From IMG/VR virus record IMGVR_UViG_3300032053_011941, positions 1 through 52,061 of that record: 52,061 nucleotides of DNA; one strand, given 5' to 3'. This stretch comes from a virus. How positions within the stretch are numbered: the stretch's first letter is position 1; the number at the start of each line of letters is the position of its first letter. A program made the position numbers and the translations under genes. This document shows, piece after piece, positions 8,617 to 16,245 of the stretch. Below the pieces are notes generated by a model that did not search any database, was not told the origin of the DNA, and was given only the letters and a program-made list of their open reading frames with translations.

Positions 8617-9000
8617 ATGACAGTTGAAAATTGGATAAAAGCAAAAAATACTGAAGTTTATGTGAAGGGGCTTATTTATTATGGAAATTATTGGGTTGAT
8701 GAACCAGATAGCTTAATAGAAAAAATAATTGATTCTTTAAAAACAATTTCTAATTTTGAATATATGTCAATCGCTTTAAATCTTTCTCAAGTATTTGCTA
8801 CATCTCAAGCACCAACACAATATTCTGGGATGATATTATTTTTTAAAAATGTTATATATAATAATAACGAATATTTATCCCAGAATGAATGTGGAATACT
8901 CAGGGAACAAATTAAGAATTGTTTGAATTCAATACAAGAGCTACAATTTGGAGATATTGAGATTAGAACAAATAGTTTGATGAGAAAAGTCTATGAATAA
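8617..9000 (+). CDS. About 120-residue paralogue family, divergent member D
   Basis: 127 residues, starting three bases after the preceding stop. The order VYVKGLIYYGNYWVDE / helix / FEYMSIALN / SGMILFFKNVIY / helix / QFGDIEIRT parallels members A to C, with the same strand-helix-strand rhythm and a closing xxIEIR strand. Sequence identity is low, so the relation is tentative. No enzyme motif or membrane segment is visible. Its stop overlaps the ATG of the following gene. Confidence 0.55.
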   Translation: MTVENWIKAKNTEVYVKGLIYYGNYWVDEPDSLIEKIIDSLKTISNFEYMSIALNLSQVFATSQAPTQYSGMILFFKNVIYNNNEYLSQNECGILREQIKNCLNSIQELQFGDIEIRTNSLMRKVYE

Positions 9001-9835
9001 TCCATATTTAAATTTTTTATACAAAATAGGCAACATTTATATTTATCGCGTAAATGGTAAATGGATAAGAGAAAATATTGATTTAGATTTTACAAATTTT
9101 GGGCAACATTATAGATTTAATTTTATTCCGGAAAATGAATTTTGGATAGATATAGAATTAACTGGAAACGAAACTTGTTTTTACATATATCATTTACTAA
9201 CAGAATATAAATTAATGAAAGACGGGTTTTCATATGAAGGAGCTTCAGAAGTTGCTAAACAAGTAGAAAGAAATGAAAGATATAAAAGTAAAAAATTTAA
9301 AAAATATTTTGATACTACAAATTATGATGCAAAAGTAAACATTGTTAAGAAAAATTTTATCGGAAATAAAGCCGGAATTAATATTTGGTTAGTTGATGGA
9401 GAATTAGTAAGAGATTTTTGGTACATTGATTTTACAGCTGGTGGGCATGATTTGGTGTATTCATGGATACCCAAAAATGAAATTTGGATAGATGATGATT
9501 TAAAAGAAGATGAAATATGCTTTACTATTTTGCATGAATTTATTGAGAGAATATTAATGAATAAAGGCGATAGTTATTTAAATGCCCATCAAAAAGCACT
9601 TGAAATTGAATTTAATAAGAGACAAACTATTCAAAAAGTATCTAATATTGAAAAAGAAAAGTTTGTAAAGCAAAACATTGGTTCTGGGTTAGCAATTAAA
9701 AAGAAGGGAAGATGGGGAACTTATCATTGGGAAATTCTAATAGAAAAAGGTGATTATCAAAAGTCAGGAAAGATAGTAGATGATACCGAAGAAGGTACTT
9801 TAGAAAAATATTTTGATAAATATGTTAAAAATTAA
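8993..9835 (+). CDS. Duplicated-domain HExxE protein, possible metallopeptidase
   Basis: 280 residues with two copies of one domain. Copy 1 (about residues 10-92) contains VNGKWIRENI and IPENEFWIDIELTGNE but YHLLTEY where copy 2 has ILHEFIER. Copy 2 (about 125-205) contains VDGELVRDFWYIDF, IPKNEIWIDDDLKEDE, LHEFIER and GDSYLNAHQKALEIE. The HExxE/AH arrangement in copy 2 looks like a metal site and occurs in small putative metallopeptidases of phages; copy 1 has lost it. A C-terminal basic tail (about 215-280) with KKKGRWGTYHWEIL may be a separate module. Peptidase activity is inference. Confidence 0.5.
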   Translation: MNNPYLNFLYKIGNIYIYRVNGKWIRENIDLDFTNFGQHYRFNFIPENEFWIDIELTGNETCFYIYHLLTEYKLMKDGFSYEGASEVAKQVERNERYKSKKFKKYFDTTNYDAKVNIVKKNFIGNKAGINIWLVDGELVRDFWYIDFTAGGHDLVYSWIPKNEIWIDDDLKEDEICFTILHEFIERILMNKGDSYLNAHQKALEIEFNKRQTIQKVSNIEKEKFVKQNIGSGLAIKKKGRWGTYHWEILIEKGDYQKSGKIVDDTEEGTLEKYFDKYVKN

Positions 9836-9850
9836 ATTAATTTAATTTTT

Positions 9851-9863
9851 TTAAAAGTGGAAT
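9851..9863 (+). promoter_or_regulatory. Promoter-like motif, copy 3 (TTAAAAGTGGAAT)
   Basis: Exact AAAAGTGGAAT at 9853-9863 in the gap after the HExxE gene, 54 bases before the next ATG, which has its own AAAAGGAGATG ribosome-binding site. Confidence 0.6.
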
Positions 9864-9917
9864 AAAATATATAATTTTATTAAAAATAAATGAAAAATTA
9901 AAAAGGAGATGTAAATT

Positions 9918-10535
9918 ATGGATATTATGCCAGGTGATAGAGTTCTTCATTTAAGTATGGGGGATGAAGCTTTTGGAAAAGCAGATGTATTTTGTGGTAG
10001 TTTTTCAAAACGTCAAGTAGCAAATCGTGAATATAAACCGTTAAGTATTGAGAGTCGTAAACTTCCTTTCCAAGATAAAGCATTTGATTATGTCTATACT
10101 TCTTATTTTCTTCAATATATCAAATATCCACAAGATTTATTAGCTGAAATTAGAAGAGTAGGAAAAAGAGGACATATTAAAGAACATTCAGAATTTTCCG
10201 AACAATTATTTGGCTGGGCAGAACATCTTTGGGTAATTACTATTGAAAATGGTGAGTTAATAGTAAAAGAAAAAAATAAAGAAAGATATGAAAGATTTGG
10301 CCCTTATTTTCATGGTCTTTATCAAAATGACCCAGTATTTTTTGATTATATCTCTCAAAATGTTGGTCTCATGAATATAGCGGTGGATTGGTATGCTGAA
10401 GATGGCAAGACTGAAAATGGTCAGCTATTATTTTGTCCATGTCAAAGTGATATATTTGAAAAAAATAGAATGGTACTTGGGAAAATTAAAAAAGAAATTT
10501 CAATTGAACATTTAACTTCTAAAGGTATTATCTAA
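9918..10535 (+). CDS. Methyltransferase-like protein (type 11 remnant fold)
   Basis: 205 residues, with AAAAGGAGATG before the start. LPFQDKAFDYVYTSYFLQYI followed by LLAEIRRVGKRG is the strand-4/post-motif region of methyltransferase type 11 proteins. The glycine-rich SAM motif I is not intact: the N-terminus reads PGDRVLHLSMGDEAFGKADV. It may be a methyltransferase with an altered SAM pocket or a non-catalytic relative. It directly precedes a GT4 gene whose apparent start overlaps its stop, so the two are probably coupled and act on the same glycan. Confidence 0.55.
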   Translation: MDIMPGDRVLHLSMGDEAFGKADVFCGSFSKRQVANREYKPLSIESRKLPFQDKAFDYVYTSYFLQYIKYPQDLLAEIRRVGKRGHIKEHSEFSEQLFGWAEHLWVITIENGELIVKEKNKERYERFGPYFHGLYQNDPVFFDYISQNVGLMNIAVDWYAEDGKTENGQLLFCPCQSDIFEKNRMVLGKIKKEISIEHLTSKGII

Positions 10536-11548
10536 TTGATATTTTATTTAAAGGAAACTTTTATGATTGCTCCGGATATTCCAGAGTTAGATCATTAGCA
10601 GTTGAATTATATAGATCTGGATTTAATGTTAAAATTGAATCTAGAACTCCAAGATATTTTCTTGTCAAAGACAATGATATACTTCAAAAATTAGAAGATA
10701 CAAAACTTAGTTCTAATTATATTACAATTGATTGTTCGCCTCCTTTTTCATTATCTAGTGAAGAAAATGTTATTGGGTTTACAATGTTTGAATCCAATAA
10801 TATACCTTCAAATCTTATAAATCATCTCAATTCATTCAAAAAATTATGGGTTCCAAATTTGTGGAATAAAGAGAATTTTATGAATTATGGGGTTAAATCC
10901 AAAATTGATATTGTTCCATTTGGAGTAGACCATGATTTATTCACTATAAAGAAAAAATCTCCAATTTTTACTTTTTTGTTTGTAGGTGTAGCTATTGATA
11001 GAAAAAATTGGCGTATTTTGTATGAAGTTTTTAATGAAGAATTTAAAGAGAAAGATACAAATCTTATATTAAAATTTGATGGAAAAACAAATATAAATAT
11101 AGAAGAAAAACATAATATTAAAATTATTAATCAAGTACTTAATGATTATGAAATGGCAGATTTATATTCAATAGCTCATGTAGTAGTTCTTCCATCATGT
11201 GCCGAGGGTATAGGTTTACCAATAATTGAAGGATATTCATCTGGCTGTAGAGTTTTATTTACAGATGCTCCATTTTTTGATGATTTTTATTCTGAAAAAT
11301 ATTCAAAAAAAATTAATGTTTCATACATTGGAAAGCCATCCAATATTTTGAAAATCAATAGTATTCATTCCGAATCAAATTTTTATTATGTTTCGAAAGA
11401 AGATTTAAAGAAGAAAATGCATTTATTAAAAGATGAAGAAAAATATAATGCTGCAGAAGCTAGTTTAATTCGAGAGTTTTCAAGAAATTTTTCATGGAGA
11501 AAATCGGTTATTCATGCCATTAGAAGTATTGAATCATGTACAATATAA
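10535..11548 (+). CDS. Family 4 glycosyltransferase, apparent non-canonical ATT start
   Basis: The readable frame extends well upstream of the first ATG (10784). Upstream residues DILFKGNFYDCSGYSRVRSL are the typical GT4 N-terminus with its first strand and Ser-Gly loop, so the true protein is about 337 residues. The only plausible in-frame start is ATT at 10535, overlapping the previous TAA, with AAAGG about ten bases before it; an in-frame stop lies at 10520. The C-terminal half has FVGVAIDRKNW and SCAEGIGLPIIEGYSSG, the E-x7-E donor site of GT4. It probably extends the phage-encoded glycan. A sequencing error hiding an ATG is the alternative. Confidence 0.75.
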   Translation: MDILFKGNFYDCSGYSRVRSLAVELYRSGFNVKIESRTPRYFLVKDNDILQKLEDTKLSSNYITIDCSPPFSLSSEENVIGFTMFESNNIPSNLINHLNSFKKLWVPNLWNKENFMNYGVKSKIDIVPFGVDHDLFTIKKKSPIFTFLFVGVAIDRKNWRILYEVFNEEFKEKDTNLILKFDGKTNINIEEKHNIKIINQVLNDYEMADLYSIAHVVVLPSCAEGIGLPIIEGYSSGCRVLFTDAPFFDDFYSEKYSKKINVSYIGKPSNILKINSIHSESNFYYVSKEDLKKKMHLLKDEEKYNAAEASLIREFSRNFSWRKSVIHAIRSIESCTI

Positions 11549-11572
11549 ATTTTTATAAGATTTTTGAATTAT

Positions 11573-11585
11573 ATAAAAGTGGAAT
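11573..11585 (+). promoter_or_regulatory. Promoter-like motif, copy 4 (TATAAAAGTGGAAT)
   Basis: Exact AAAAGTGGAAT at 11575-11585 in the gap between the GT4 and dehydratase genes, 69 bases before the next ATG. The TATAAAA extension is the same as in copies 1 and 8. Confidence 0.6.
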
Positions 11586-11654
11586 TTTATTTTTTAAAAT
11601 ACAAATTAAATGCAAATAAAATGCAAATTTACATATAATTTAAAAAGGAATTAA

Positions 11655-12635
11655 ATGAAGAGTAGAGTTTTTATTACAGGAGTGACTGGGCAGGATGGTT
11701 TTATACTTTCAAAATATCTATTAGAAGAATGTGAAAATTATATAGTTTATGGTTTAATTAGAAGAGTTTCTAATCATAATGAAAGAATTGATGAATTAGA
11801 AAAGTTAGGAGTAGAAATTGTTGAAGGAGATATAACTGATTTATCTTCTTTAATAAGAAGTTTAAAAATAATAAGACCAGATTTTATATATGGTTTTGCA
11901 GCTCAATCTCATGTTAGAAAATCATTTGAAGAGCCAATTAGTACTTTTAATATAACTGCAGGTGGTGTTATAAATTGTTTAGAAGCTATAAGAACTATTG
12001 ATAAAAATATAAGATATTACCAATCCAGTAGTTCCGAACAATTTGGAAAAGCACAAGAAATACCACAAAAAGAAACAACAATTTTTTATCCTCGGAGTCC
12101 TTATTCATGCTCGAAAGTATTTGGATATTGGATCACAAAGAATTATAGAGAAAGTTATGGAATTTTTGCTAGTAATGGAATTTTATTCAACCACGAATCA
12201 GAATATCGTGGTATAAATTTTGTAACTCGTAAAATAACTGATGGAGTTGCAAAAATAAAATATGGTTTGATCGATAAATTAGAATTAGGAAATTTAGATT
12301 CAGAACGAGATTGGATGTATGCTAAAGACGCCGTGATTGGTGCAAAATTAATTTTAGAACATACAGAACCAGATGATTTTATTTTATGTAGTGGGGAGAA
12401 ACATTCAGTAAGAGAATTTTGTGATATATGCTTTAAAAAAGTTGGTTTGGGTGATTATAAAAAATATGTAATTTCTAATCCAAAATATATGAGACCAGCA
12501 GAAGTTGATGTTTTGATTGGGGATTATACAAAAGCTAAAAATAAGCTTAATTGGAAACCAAAAACTTCATTTGAAGAAATGGTTGATATTATGTTAAAAT
12601 ATGATTTGAAAAAATATGAGAATAAGGGGAAATAA
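11655..12635 (+). CDS. gmd: GDP-mannose 4,6-dehydratase
   Basis: 326 residues, slightly shorter than cellular GMD (about 345-370). FITGVTGQDGFILSKYLL is the NADP-binding glycine loop. The catalytic serine region SSSSEQFGKAQEIPQ, the YxxxK (Y150, K154 in SPYSCSK) and NGILFNHESEYRG, FVTRKIT and SERDWMYAKDAV are all diagnostic of GMD. It makes GDP-4-keto-6-deoxymannose, the precursor of fucose, rhamnose and related sugars. It sits between a GT4 gene and a fibre gene four bases downstream, so it could feed decoration of virion or host-surface glycan. Confidence 0.9.
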   Translation: MKSRVFITGVTGQDGFILSKYLLEECENYIVYGLIRRVSNHNERIDELEKLGVEIVEGDITDLSSLIRSLKIIRPDFIYGFAAQSHVRKSFEEPISTFNITAGGVINCLEAIRTIDKNIRYYQSSSSEQFGKAQEIPQKETTIFYPRSPYSCSKVFGYWITKNYRESYGIFASNGILFNHESEYRGINFVTRKITDGVAKIKYGLIDKLELGNLDSERDWMYAKDAVIGAKLILEHTEPDDFILCSGEKHSVREFCDICFKKVGLGDYKKYVISNPKYMRPAEVDVLIGDYTKAKNKLNWKPKTSFEEMVDIMLKYDLKKYENKGK

Positions 12636-12638
12636 ATA

Positions 12639-13715
12639 ATGAGTTATCCTCCTATAAATCCAATCTTTCCGGGAGGCGGTCAAGTTCATGAAGATAATTC
12701 ATATTTGATTAAAGATCAACTTTCAGCTTCGATTTTTAACGAGTATGAAAGAGTAATGACAAATATTGTTACAAAATTAGAAAATGGAAATGATCCGGGA
12801 CATTTTCATACAGAAACCGCTAAAGGATTCTGGGGCCAAACAACATATAATTCTTTAATTGGTAGATTAATTAAACATGATAAAAATTTGCCATTTTATA
12901 CGGTTGAAGTAACGACTGTTACAAATCCAATAATGCCAATTGGGGATGTTTGGGTTGATATATTAAATCAAAATGAATTTATAGTTTATAATTCTGGGTC
13001 AAATAATGTTTCTACTTTTAGATGGACATTAAAACAACTTGATATAATTGAAGCTGATATTTCTGGTTCAACAATTTTTGCTTCTTTACCAGGAAAAGCT
13101 GTAGAACATAATTATCCATTCAAGGATCATATACTAAATGTGATACCATCACAAAATCCAACTGGGTATTTAGGAGATTTTTGGGTTAATAGAAGTTCTA
13201 TTGTTGATATTGTAACAAATACTGGTGTTGGAAATTCTGGTTTTAATTATAGATTAGAAATATTAAATGATGTTGAACAATGGGCCATTGCAAATTTTAA
13301 TGGCTTAAGTGGAGTTACAATACCACATTCTTTAGGAACAATAGATTTTGATGTATTTATAATTCCAGAAGAAGACACTAGTGGATATTTAGGAGAAGTA
13401 TGGGTAGAAAAGACAAATGTAGACTTTACAATTTTTAATTCAGGAATTTTTACTGGTCGTATGATATACTATATTGCTGGATTAAATAGTCCAACATATT
13501 TCATGAGAGGCAGAAGTCAATTTGCATCAGTAAGTGGAAAAGTTATACAACATTCACTTTCTCACACAAATTATGACGTATTATTACAATCTGTACAACC
13601 TACAAATGGTTATTTAGGAGAAGTTTGGGTAGTCAAGAGTAATTATTTTTTTACAGTATACAATAGCGGTAGTAACAATTCTGCTTACTTCGATTATAGA
13701 GTGTGTTTAATATGA
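12639..13715 (+). CDS. Repeat-built tail-fibre-like virion protein
   Basis: 358 residues. After an N-terminal segment with HFHTETAKGF (about residues 50-60) come four copies of a 75-80-residue repeat, each centred on G-(Y/D)-(L/V)-G-(E/D)-(V/F)-W-V followed by (V/I)xNSG. The centres are near residues 105, 180, 248 and 326. HSL/HNY segments precede each centre. The layout is that of beta-rich fibre or decoration proteins of phage tails. Four bases separate it from gmd upstream, and its stop overlaps the ATG of a small membrane protein gene. Receptor binding is a guess. Confidence 0.65.
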   Translation: MSYPPINPIFPGGGQVHEDNSYLIKDQLSASIFNEYERVMTNIVTKLENGNDPGHFHTETAKGFWGQTTYNSLIGRLIKHDKNLPFYTVEVTTVTNPIMPIGDVWVDILNQNEFIVYNSGSNNVSTFRWTLKQLDIIEADISGSTIFASLPGKAVEHNYPFKDHILNVIPSQNPTGYLGDFWVNRSSIVDIVTNTGVGNSGFNYRLEILNDVEQWAIANFNGLSGVTIPHSLGTIDFDVFIIPEEDTSGYLGEVWVEKTNVDFTIFNSGIFTGRMIYYIAGLNSPTYFMRGRSQFASVSGKVIQHSLSHTNYDVLLQSVQPTNGYLGEVWVVKSNYFFTVYNSGSNNSAYFDYRVCLI

Positions 13716-13804
13716 ACTTTATTAAAAAAGAAACAAATTGGATTTTTAAAATAGCAATGGCCGTTGTTGCTGGGTTATATGGATATGATAAATTAAAGGG
13801 TTAA
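13712..13804 (+). CDS. 30-residue single-span membrane peptide (truncated copy of the XhlA-like C-terminus)
   Basis: Starts in an ATGA overlap with the fibre gene stop. Residues 9-28 (WIFKIAMAVVAGLYGYDKL) are nearly identical to the C-terminal membrane segment of the protein ending at 16245, because both lie in a 59-bp exact DNA repeat. It may be a functional mini-holin-like peptide or the remnant of a deleted or duplicated XhlA-like gene. No ribosome-binding site is obvious. Confidence 0.5.
   Translation: MNFIKKETNWIFKIAMAVVAGLYGYDKLKG
13737..13795 (+). repeat. 59-bp direct repeat, copy 1
   Basis: Identical over 59 bases to 16178-16236. It codes for the membrane segment of the 30-residue peptide; identity at the DNA level points to a recent duplication, not conserved protein function alone. 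Confidence 0.95.
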
Positions 13805-13809
13805 ATACA

Positions 13810-13941
13810 ATGAAATCAAATGAAATTAGAAAAATAGCACAAAAAATTATTGGTTCGCAGAATTATAAATTGAAATATAAAAAAATTGAAGATGTTTATT
13901 ATGATTTATTAGCAAATAGTATAAAAATTGGTGATTATTAA
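13810..13941 (+). CDS. 43-residue IRKIA-tagged peptide
   Basis: MKSNEIRKIAQKIIGSQ is almost the same N-terminus as the proteins starting at 18990 and 19640. Only about 26 residues follow (KIEDVYYDLLANSIKIGDY), so the tag makes up much of the product. It lies six bases after the 30-residue membrane peptide. It could be a truncated relative of the larger tagged proteins or a minimal cargo. No motif for a function. Confidence 0.55.
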   Translation: MKSNEIRKIAQKIIGSQNYKLKYKKIEDVYYDLLANSIKIGDY

Positions 13942-13944
13942 TCA

Positions 13945-14136
13945 ATGCCAAAACATCGACAATTAACTTGGGATAGAACTGGGCTTAATAAAATATTTGA
14001 TGCTAATATAGCTGTTGGAAGATATGAAGACCTTGAAAATCAATATAGCTTAATTAGACATGTAAAAGCAGAAGAATGGGCAAACAAATTAAATGATTTA
14101 GCAAAAGAAAAAGGCATAGATATTTCTTTTAATTAA
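13945..14136 (+). CDS. Hypothetical 63-residue protein
   Basis: Begins three bases after the tagged peptide's stop. Mostly helical and charged (MPKHRQLTWDRTGLNKIFDA, then AEEWANKLNDLAKEKGI), with no cysteine cluster, signal peptide or membrane segment. I do not recognise it. Followed by about 40 A+T-rich bases before the next ribosome-binding site. Confidence 0.5.
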   Translation: MPKHRQLTWDRTGLNKIFDANIAVGRYEDLENQYSLIRHVKAEEWANKLNDLAKEKGIDISFN

Positions 14137-14178
14137 ATTATTTTCAATTAAATTATATAATGTAAATGGAGATGAAAA

Positions 14179-14313
14179 ATGGAGAGAATTTTAATTACTG
14201 GTTTAGAAAATAAATACAAATTGCTAATTCCATTGTGGGAAGATGGTAAACAAAACATTAGAAAAACACCCTGGTTATATATTAATGATTATAAACAAGA
14301 GGTAGTATCATGA
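14179..14313 (+). CDS. Hypothetical 44-residue protein
   Basis: Good GGAGATGAAAA ribosome-binding site and an ATGA overlap with the next gene support it as real. It opens MERILITGLENKYK, similar to the first residues of the RmlD-like protein (MSEKILITG), and the two genes share an 18-base leader-plus-start sequence. The rest (LLIPLWEDGKQNIRK) is unlike RmlD. Function unknown. Confidence 0.5.
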   Translation: MERILITGLENKYKLLIPLWEDGKQNIRKTPWLYINDYKQEVVS

Positions 14314-14717
14314 TAAAAATTGGAAATATAATAATTGGAAAAGAATTGTCGGATTTTCCTTTTGCTTGGGTTGGTCCGGTAAGGGGTAAAAGAAATGAAG
14401 TTGGAACTGTTTTTATTTCTGAATCTCCTAGTACACATAAGCCAAGAATAAATTATTTTACATTTGATAAAGAAGAAGGATGGTTACCACATCCACATCC
14501 ACATATAGATATAACTAAATTTAAAGATAATGAAGAATTTTTAAAAGTAATAGATTTTAAAGTTAAACATGATTTATCAAATCCAGAAAAAGTGCCTTTA
14601 AATAGATTAGAAAAAACAAAACAAGAAATGATAGAGCATTTAGTTGTGTCTAGTAAAAAATTATCAAATAAAATAAAGAAGAATGCTTGTAAATTTTTAA
14701 AGGAGAAAATAAAATGA
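14310..14717 (+). CDS. Hypothetical 135-residue protein
   Basis: Starts in the ATGA overlap with the previous small gene. Beta-rich N-terminal half (IKIGNIIIGKELSDF, VGTVFISE), then an HPHPHIDI histidine string near residue 62 that could bind metal, then a helical basic tail from about residue 100. No recognised domain. Its stop overlaps the next ATG, so it is co-translated with the Ig-like protein that follows. Confidence 0.5.
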   Translation: MIKIGNIIIGKELSDFPFAWVGPVRGKRNEVGTVFISESPSTHKPRINYFTFDKEEGWLPHPHPHIDITKFKDNEEFLKVIDFKVKHDLSNPEKVPLNRLEKTKQEMIEHLVVSSKKLSNKIKKNACKFLKEKIK

Positions 14718-15082
14718 CAATGTCAATTGGCGAAAATTTGGATAAGATTAACCAAATTTTTTCATACATTCGTTCTACAGATGCTAAAATTAAATTTGAG
14801 TTGGATACATATGCAGGAGTTCATGGTGGAATAGCAACACCCGTAAGATTAAAAGTAGTAAATGGTAATAATATATTAGATCCATTTACAAATGTTTCTA
14901 ATGTATCTGTAAATGTTACTGGGAGTGCTATAATTTCTGAAGCAAATCCAATATCAATTGTGGGCGGTTTAGCTACTATACATGTAGCAAATACAATTGC
15001 AGAAACGAATATTTTAAGTTTAGTAGATTCTGGAGCAACTGGGTTAGATGTAACTCATACTGCAACAGTAGTATTTTCTTAA
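14714..15082 (+). CDS. Ig-like beta-sandwich protein, probable virion component
   Basis: 122 residues. A short helical N-terminus is followed by VRLKVVNGNNILDPF and VSVNVTGSAII, then GGLATIHVANTI and a closing TATVVFS strand, the pattern of bacterial Ig-like (Big) domains used for decoration and adhesion in phage structural proteins. No signal peptide. It could decorate the capsid or tail. It precedes the hydrolase gene after a short gap with AGAG. Confidence 0.5.
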   Translation: MTMSIGENLDKINQIFSYIRSTDAKIKFELDTYAGVHGGIATPVRLKVVNGNNILDPFTNVSNVSVNVTGSAIISEANPISIVGGLATIHVANTIAETNILSLVDSGATGLDVTHTATVVFS

Positions 15083-15104
15083 TAAAAAAGATTAGAGAAT
15101 AAAA

Positions 15105-15776
15105 ATGAAATTTGAAGTAGCAATAGCTAAATCACATAAAAAACATAAAAATAAGTTTTTAGCTTGGTTAAATTCAATCAGATATTATATTACTTCAAAT
15201 GTAATATGGTTTTTAAGCGATATACAATTGTATCCATGGCCATTATTTTGTATATTTAGAACTCATGGCTATCGTGTAAATGCAGAACAAACTAGAAGAG
15301 TTTTTACTTTTATTAGACCCGGGGATATTTTACTTAGAAGGTTTGATAAGTATTTAGGAACCAGATTCATTCCAGGTTATTTTACACATTCTGCTTTATA
15401 TGTAGGAGATTTAAGTTTAAGTGAACCAGATAGAATTGTTCATGCTCTTGGTGAAGGTGTTATAAAAGAAGATTTGTTAAAATTTCTTAGATGTGATGAT
15501 ATAGTAGTAATTAGACCAAATTTAGAAGAAGAAGAGATTAAGAAAGTTGTTGCTTTTGCTTTAAATCATATAGGTGCTTTATATGATTTTGATTTTGATT
15601 TTAATAATAACGTTAAATTTAGTTGTACAGAGTTTGTATATGCTTGTTTTAAAGAATTTAAAGAAAAATTAAATATAAAGCCAAAGAAGAGACTATGGAA
15701 ATTAACTATTATACCAGATGATTATTTGGAAATAAATGGGAAAAAGGTTTACGATACGAGGATACAAAATGGGTAA
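15105..15776 (+). CDS. Permuted papain-fold (YiiX/NlpC-P60-like) hydrolase, candidate lysis enzyme
   Basis: 223 residues. The permuted layout has the catalytic His first, in YFTHSALYVG (H95), and the nucleophile Cys later, in KFSCTEFVY (C174), with RPGDILLRR before and HIGALYDFDFDF between, as in the YiiX/YaeF-type cysteine hydrolases. An N-terminal hydrophobic stretch (about residues 28-50) may contact the membrane. Known relatives act on amide or thioester bonds, including peptidoglycan. The next gene, overlapping by 8 bases, is an XhlA-like coiled-coil/membrane protein, so a lysis role is plausible but not proven. Confidence 0.65.
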   Translation: MKFEVAIAKSHKKHKNKFLAWLNSIRYYITSNVIWFLSDIQLYPWPLFCIFRTHGYRVNAEQTRRVFTFIRPGDILLRRFDKYLGTRFIPGYFTHSALYVGDLSLSEPDRIVHALGEGVIKEDLLKFLRCDDIVVIRPNLEEEEIKKVVAFALNHIGALYDFDFDFNNNVKFSCTEFVYACFKEFKEKLNIKPKKRLWKLTIIPDDYLEINGKKVYDTRIQNG

Positions 15777-16245
15777 TGAAGATATAAACAAATGTTTGGG
15801 TGAAGTTATAGGACAGTTGCAATTTGTTGTAAGATCAATGGATTCTGTTGATAAAAGACTCAATGATGATACAAAAACAATAGTTGCTATAAGTACTCAT
15901 TTATCCCAAATTGATAATACATTAAAAGAAATGAAAGACAAATCTAAAGAAGATAGTATATCAATACATGATTCTATTTCTAAATTAAGAAAAGAAATAG
16001 ATGAAAAAATTTATGGTATATATGAAAGAGTTGAAAATCATAGAATGGAACTTGATAAAAAAATAAAAGATACTAATTCAGAGGTTTCTAAAACTAAAGA
16101 TGATTTAATTGGAAGTGAAATAGAAAATAAGACAGAATCTAGAAAAATGAAATATGCTTTAATACAAAAAATCATTGATTGGATTTTTAAAATAGCAATG
16201 GCCGTTGTTGCTGGGTTATATGGATATGATAAATTATCGAAATAA
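15769..16245 (+). CDS. XhlA-like coiled-coil protein with C-terminal membrane anchor
   Basis: 158 residues. The start at 15769 is preferred because GAGG lies just upstream and the longer upstream start would overlap the hydrolase gene needlessly. Residues 1-130 are charged and heptad-like; the last 25 (WIFKIAMAVVAGLYGYDKL) form one membrane span. This matches the layout of haemolysin XhlA-type phage proteins placed beside endolysins, though it is about twice their usual length. Its 3' end lies in a 59-bp repeat shared with the 30-residue peptide upstream. The following gene starts inside it in another frame. Confidence 0.55.
   Translation: MGNEDINKCLGEVIGQLQFVVRSMDSVDKRLNDDTKTIVAISTHLSQIDNTLKEMKDKSKEDSISIHDSISKLRKEIDEKIYGIYERVENHRMELDKKIKDTNSEVSKTKDDLIGSEIENKTESRKMKYALIQKIIDWIFKIAMAVVAGLYGYDKLSK
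16178..16236 (+). repeat. 59-bp direct repeat, copy 2
   Basis: Identical to 13737-13795 in the same orientation. The two copies bracket about 2.4 kb that includes the small genes, the Ig-like protein and the hydrolase; recombination between them would delete that block. Confidence 0.95.
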
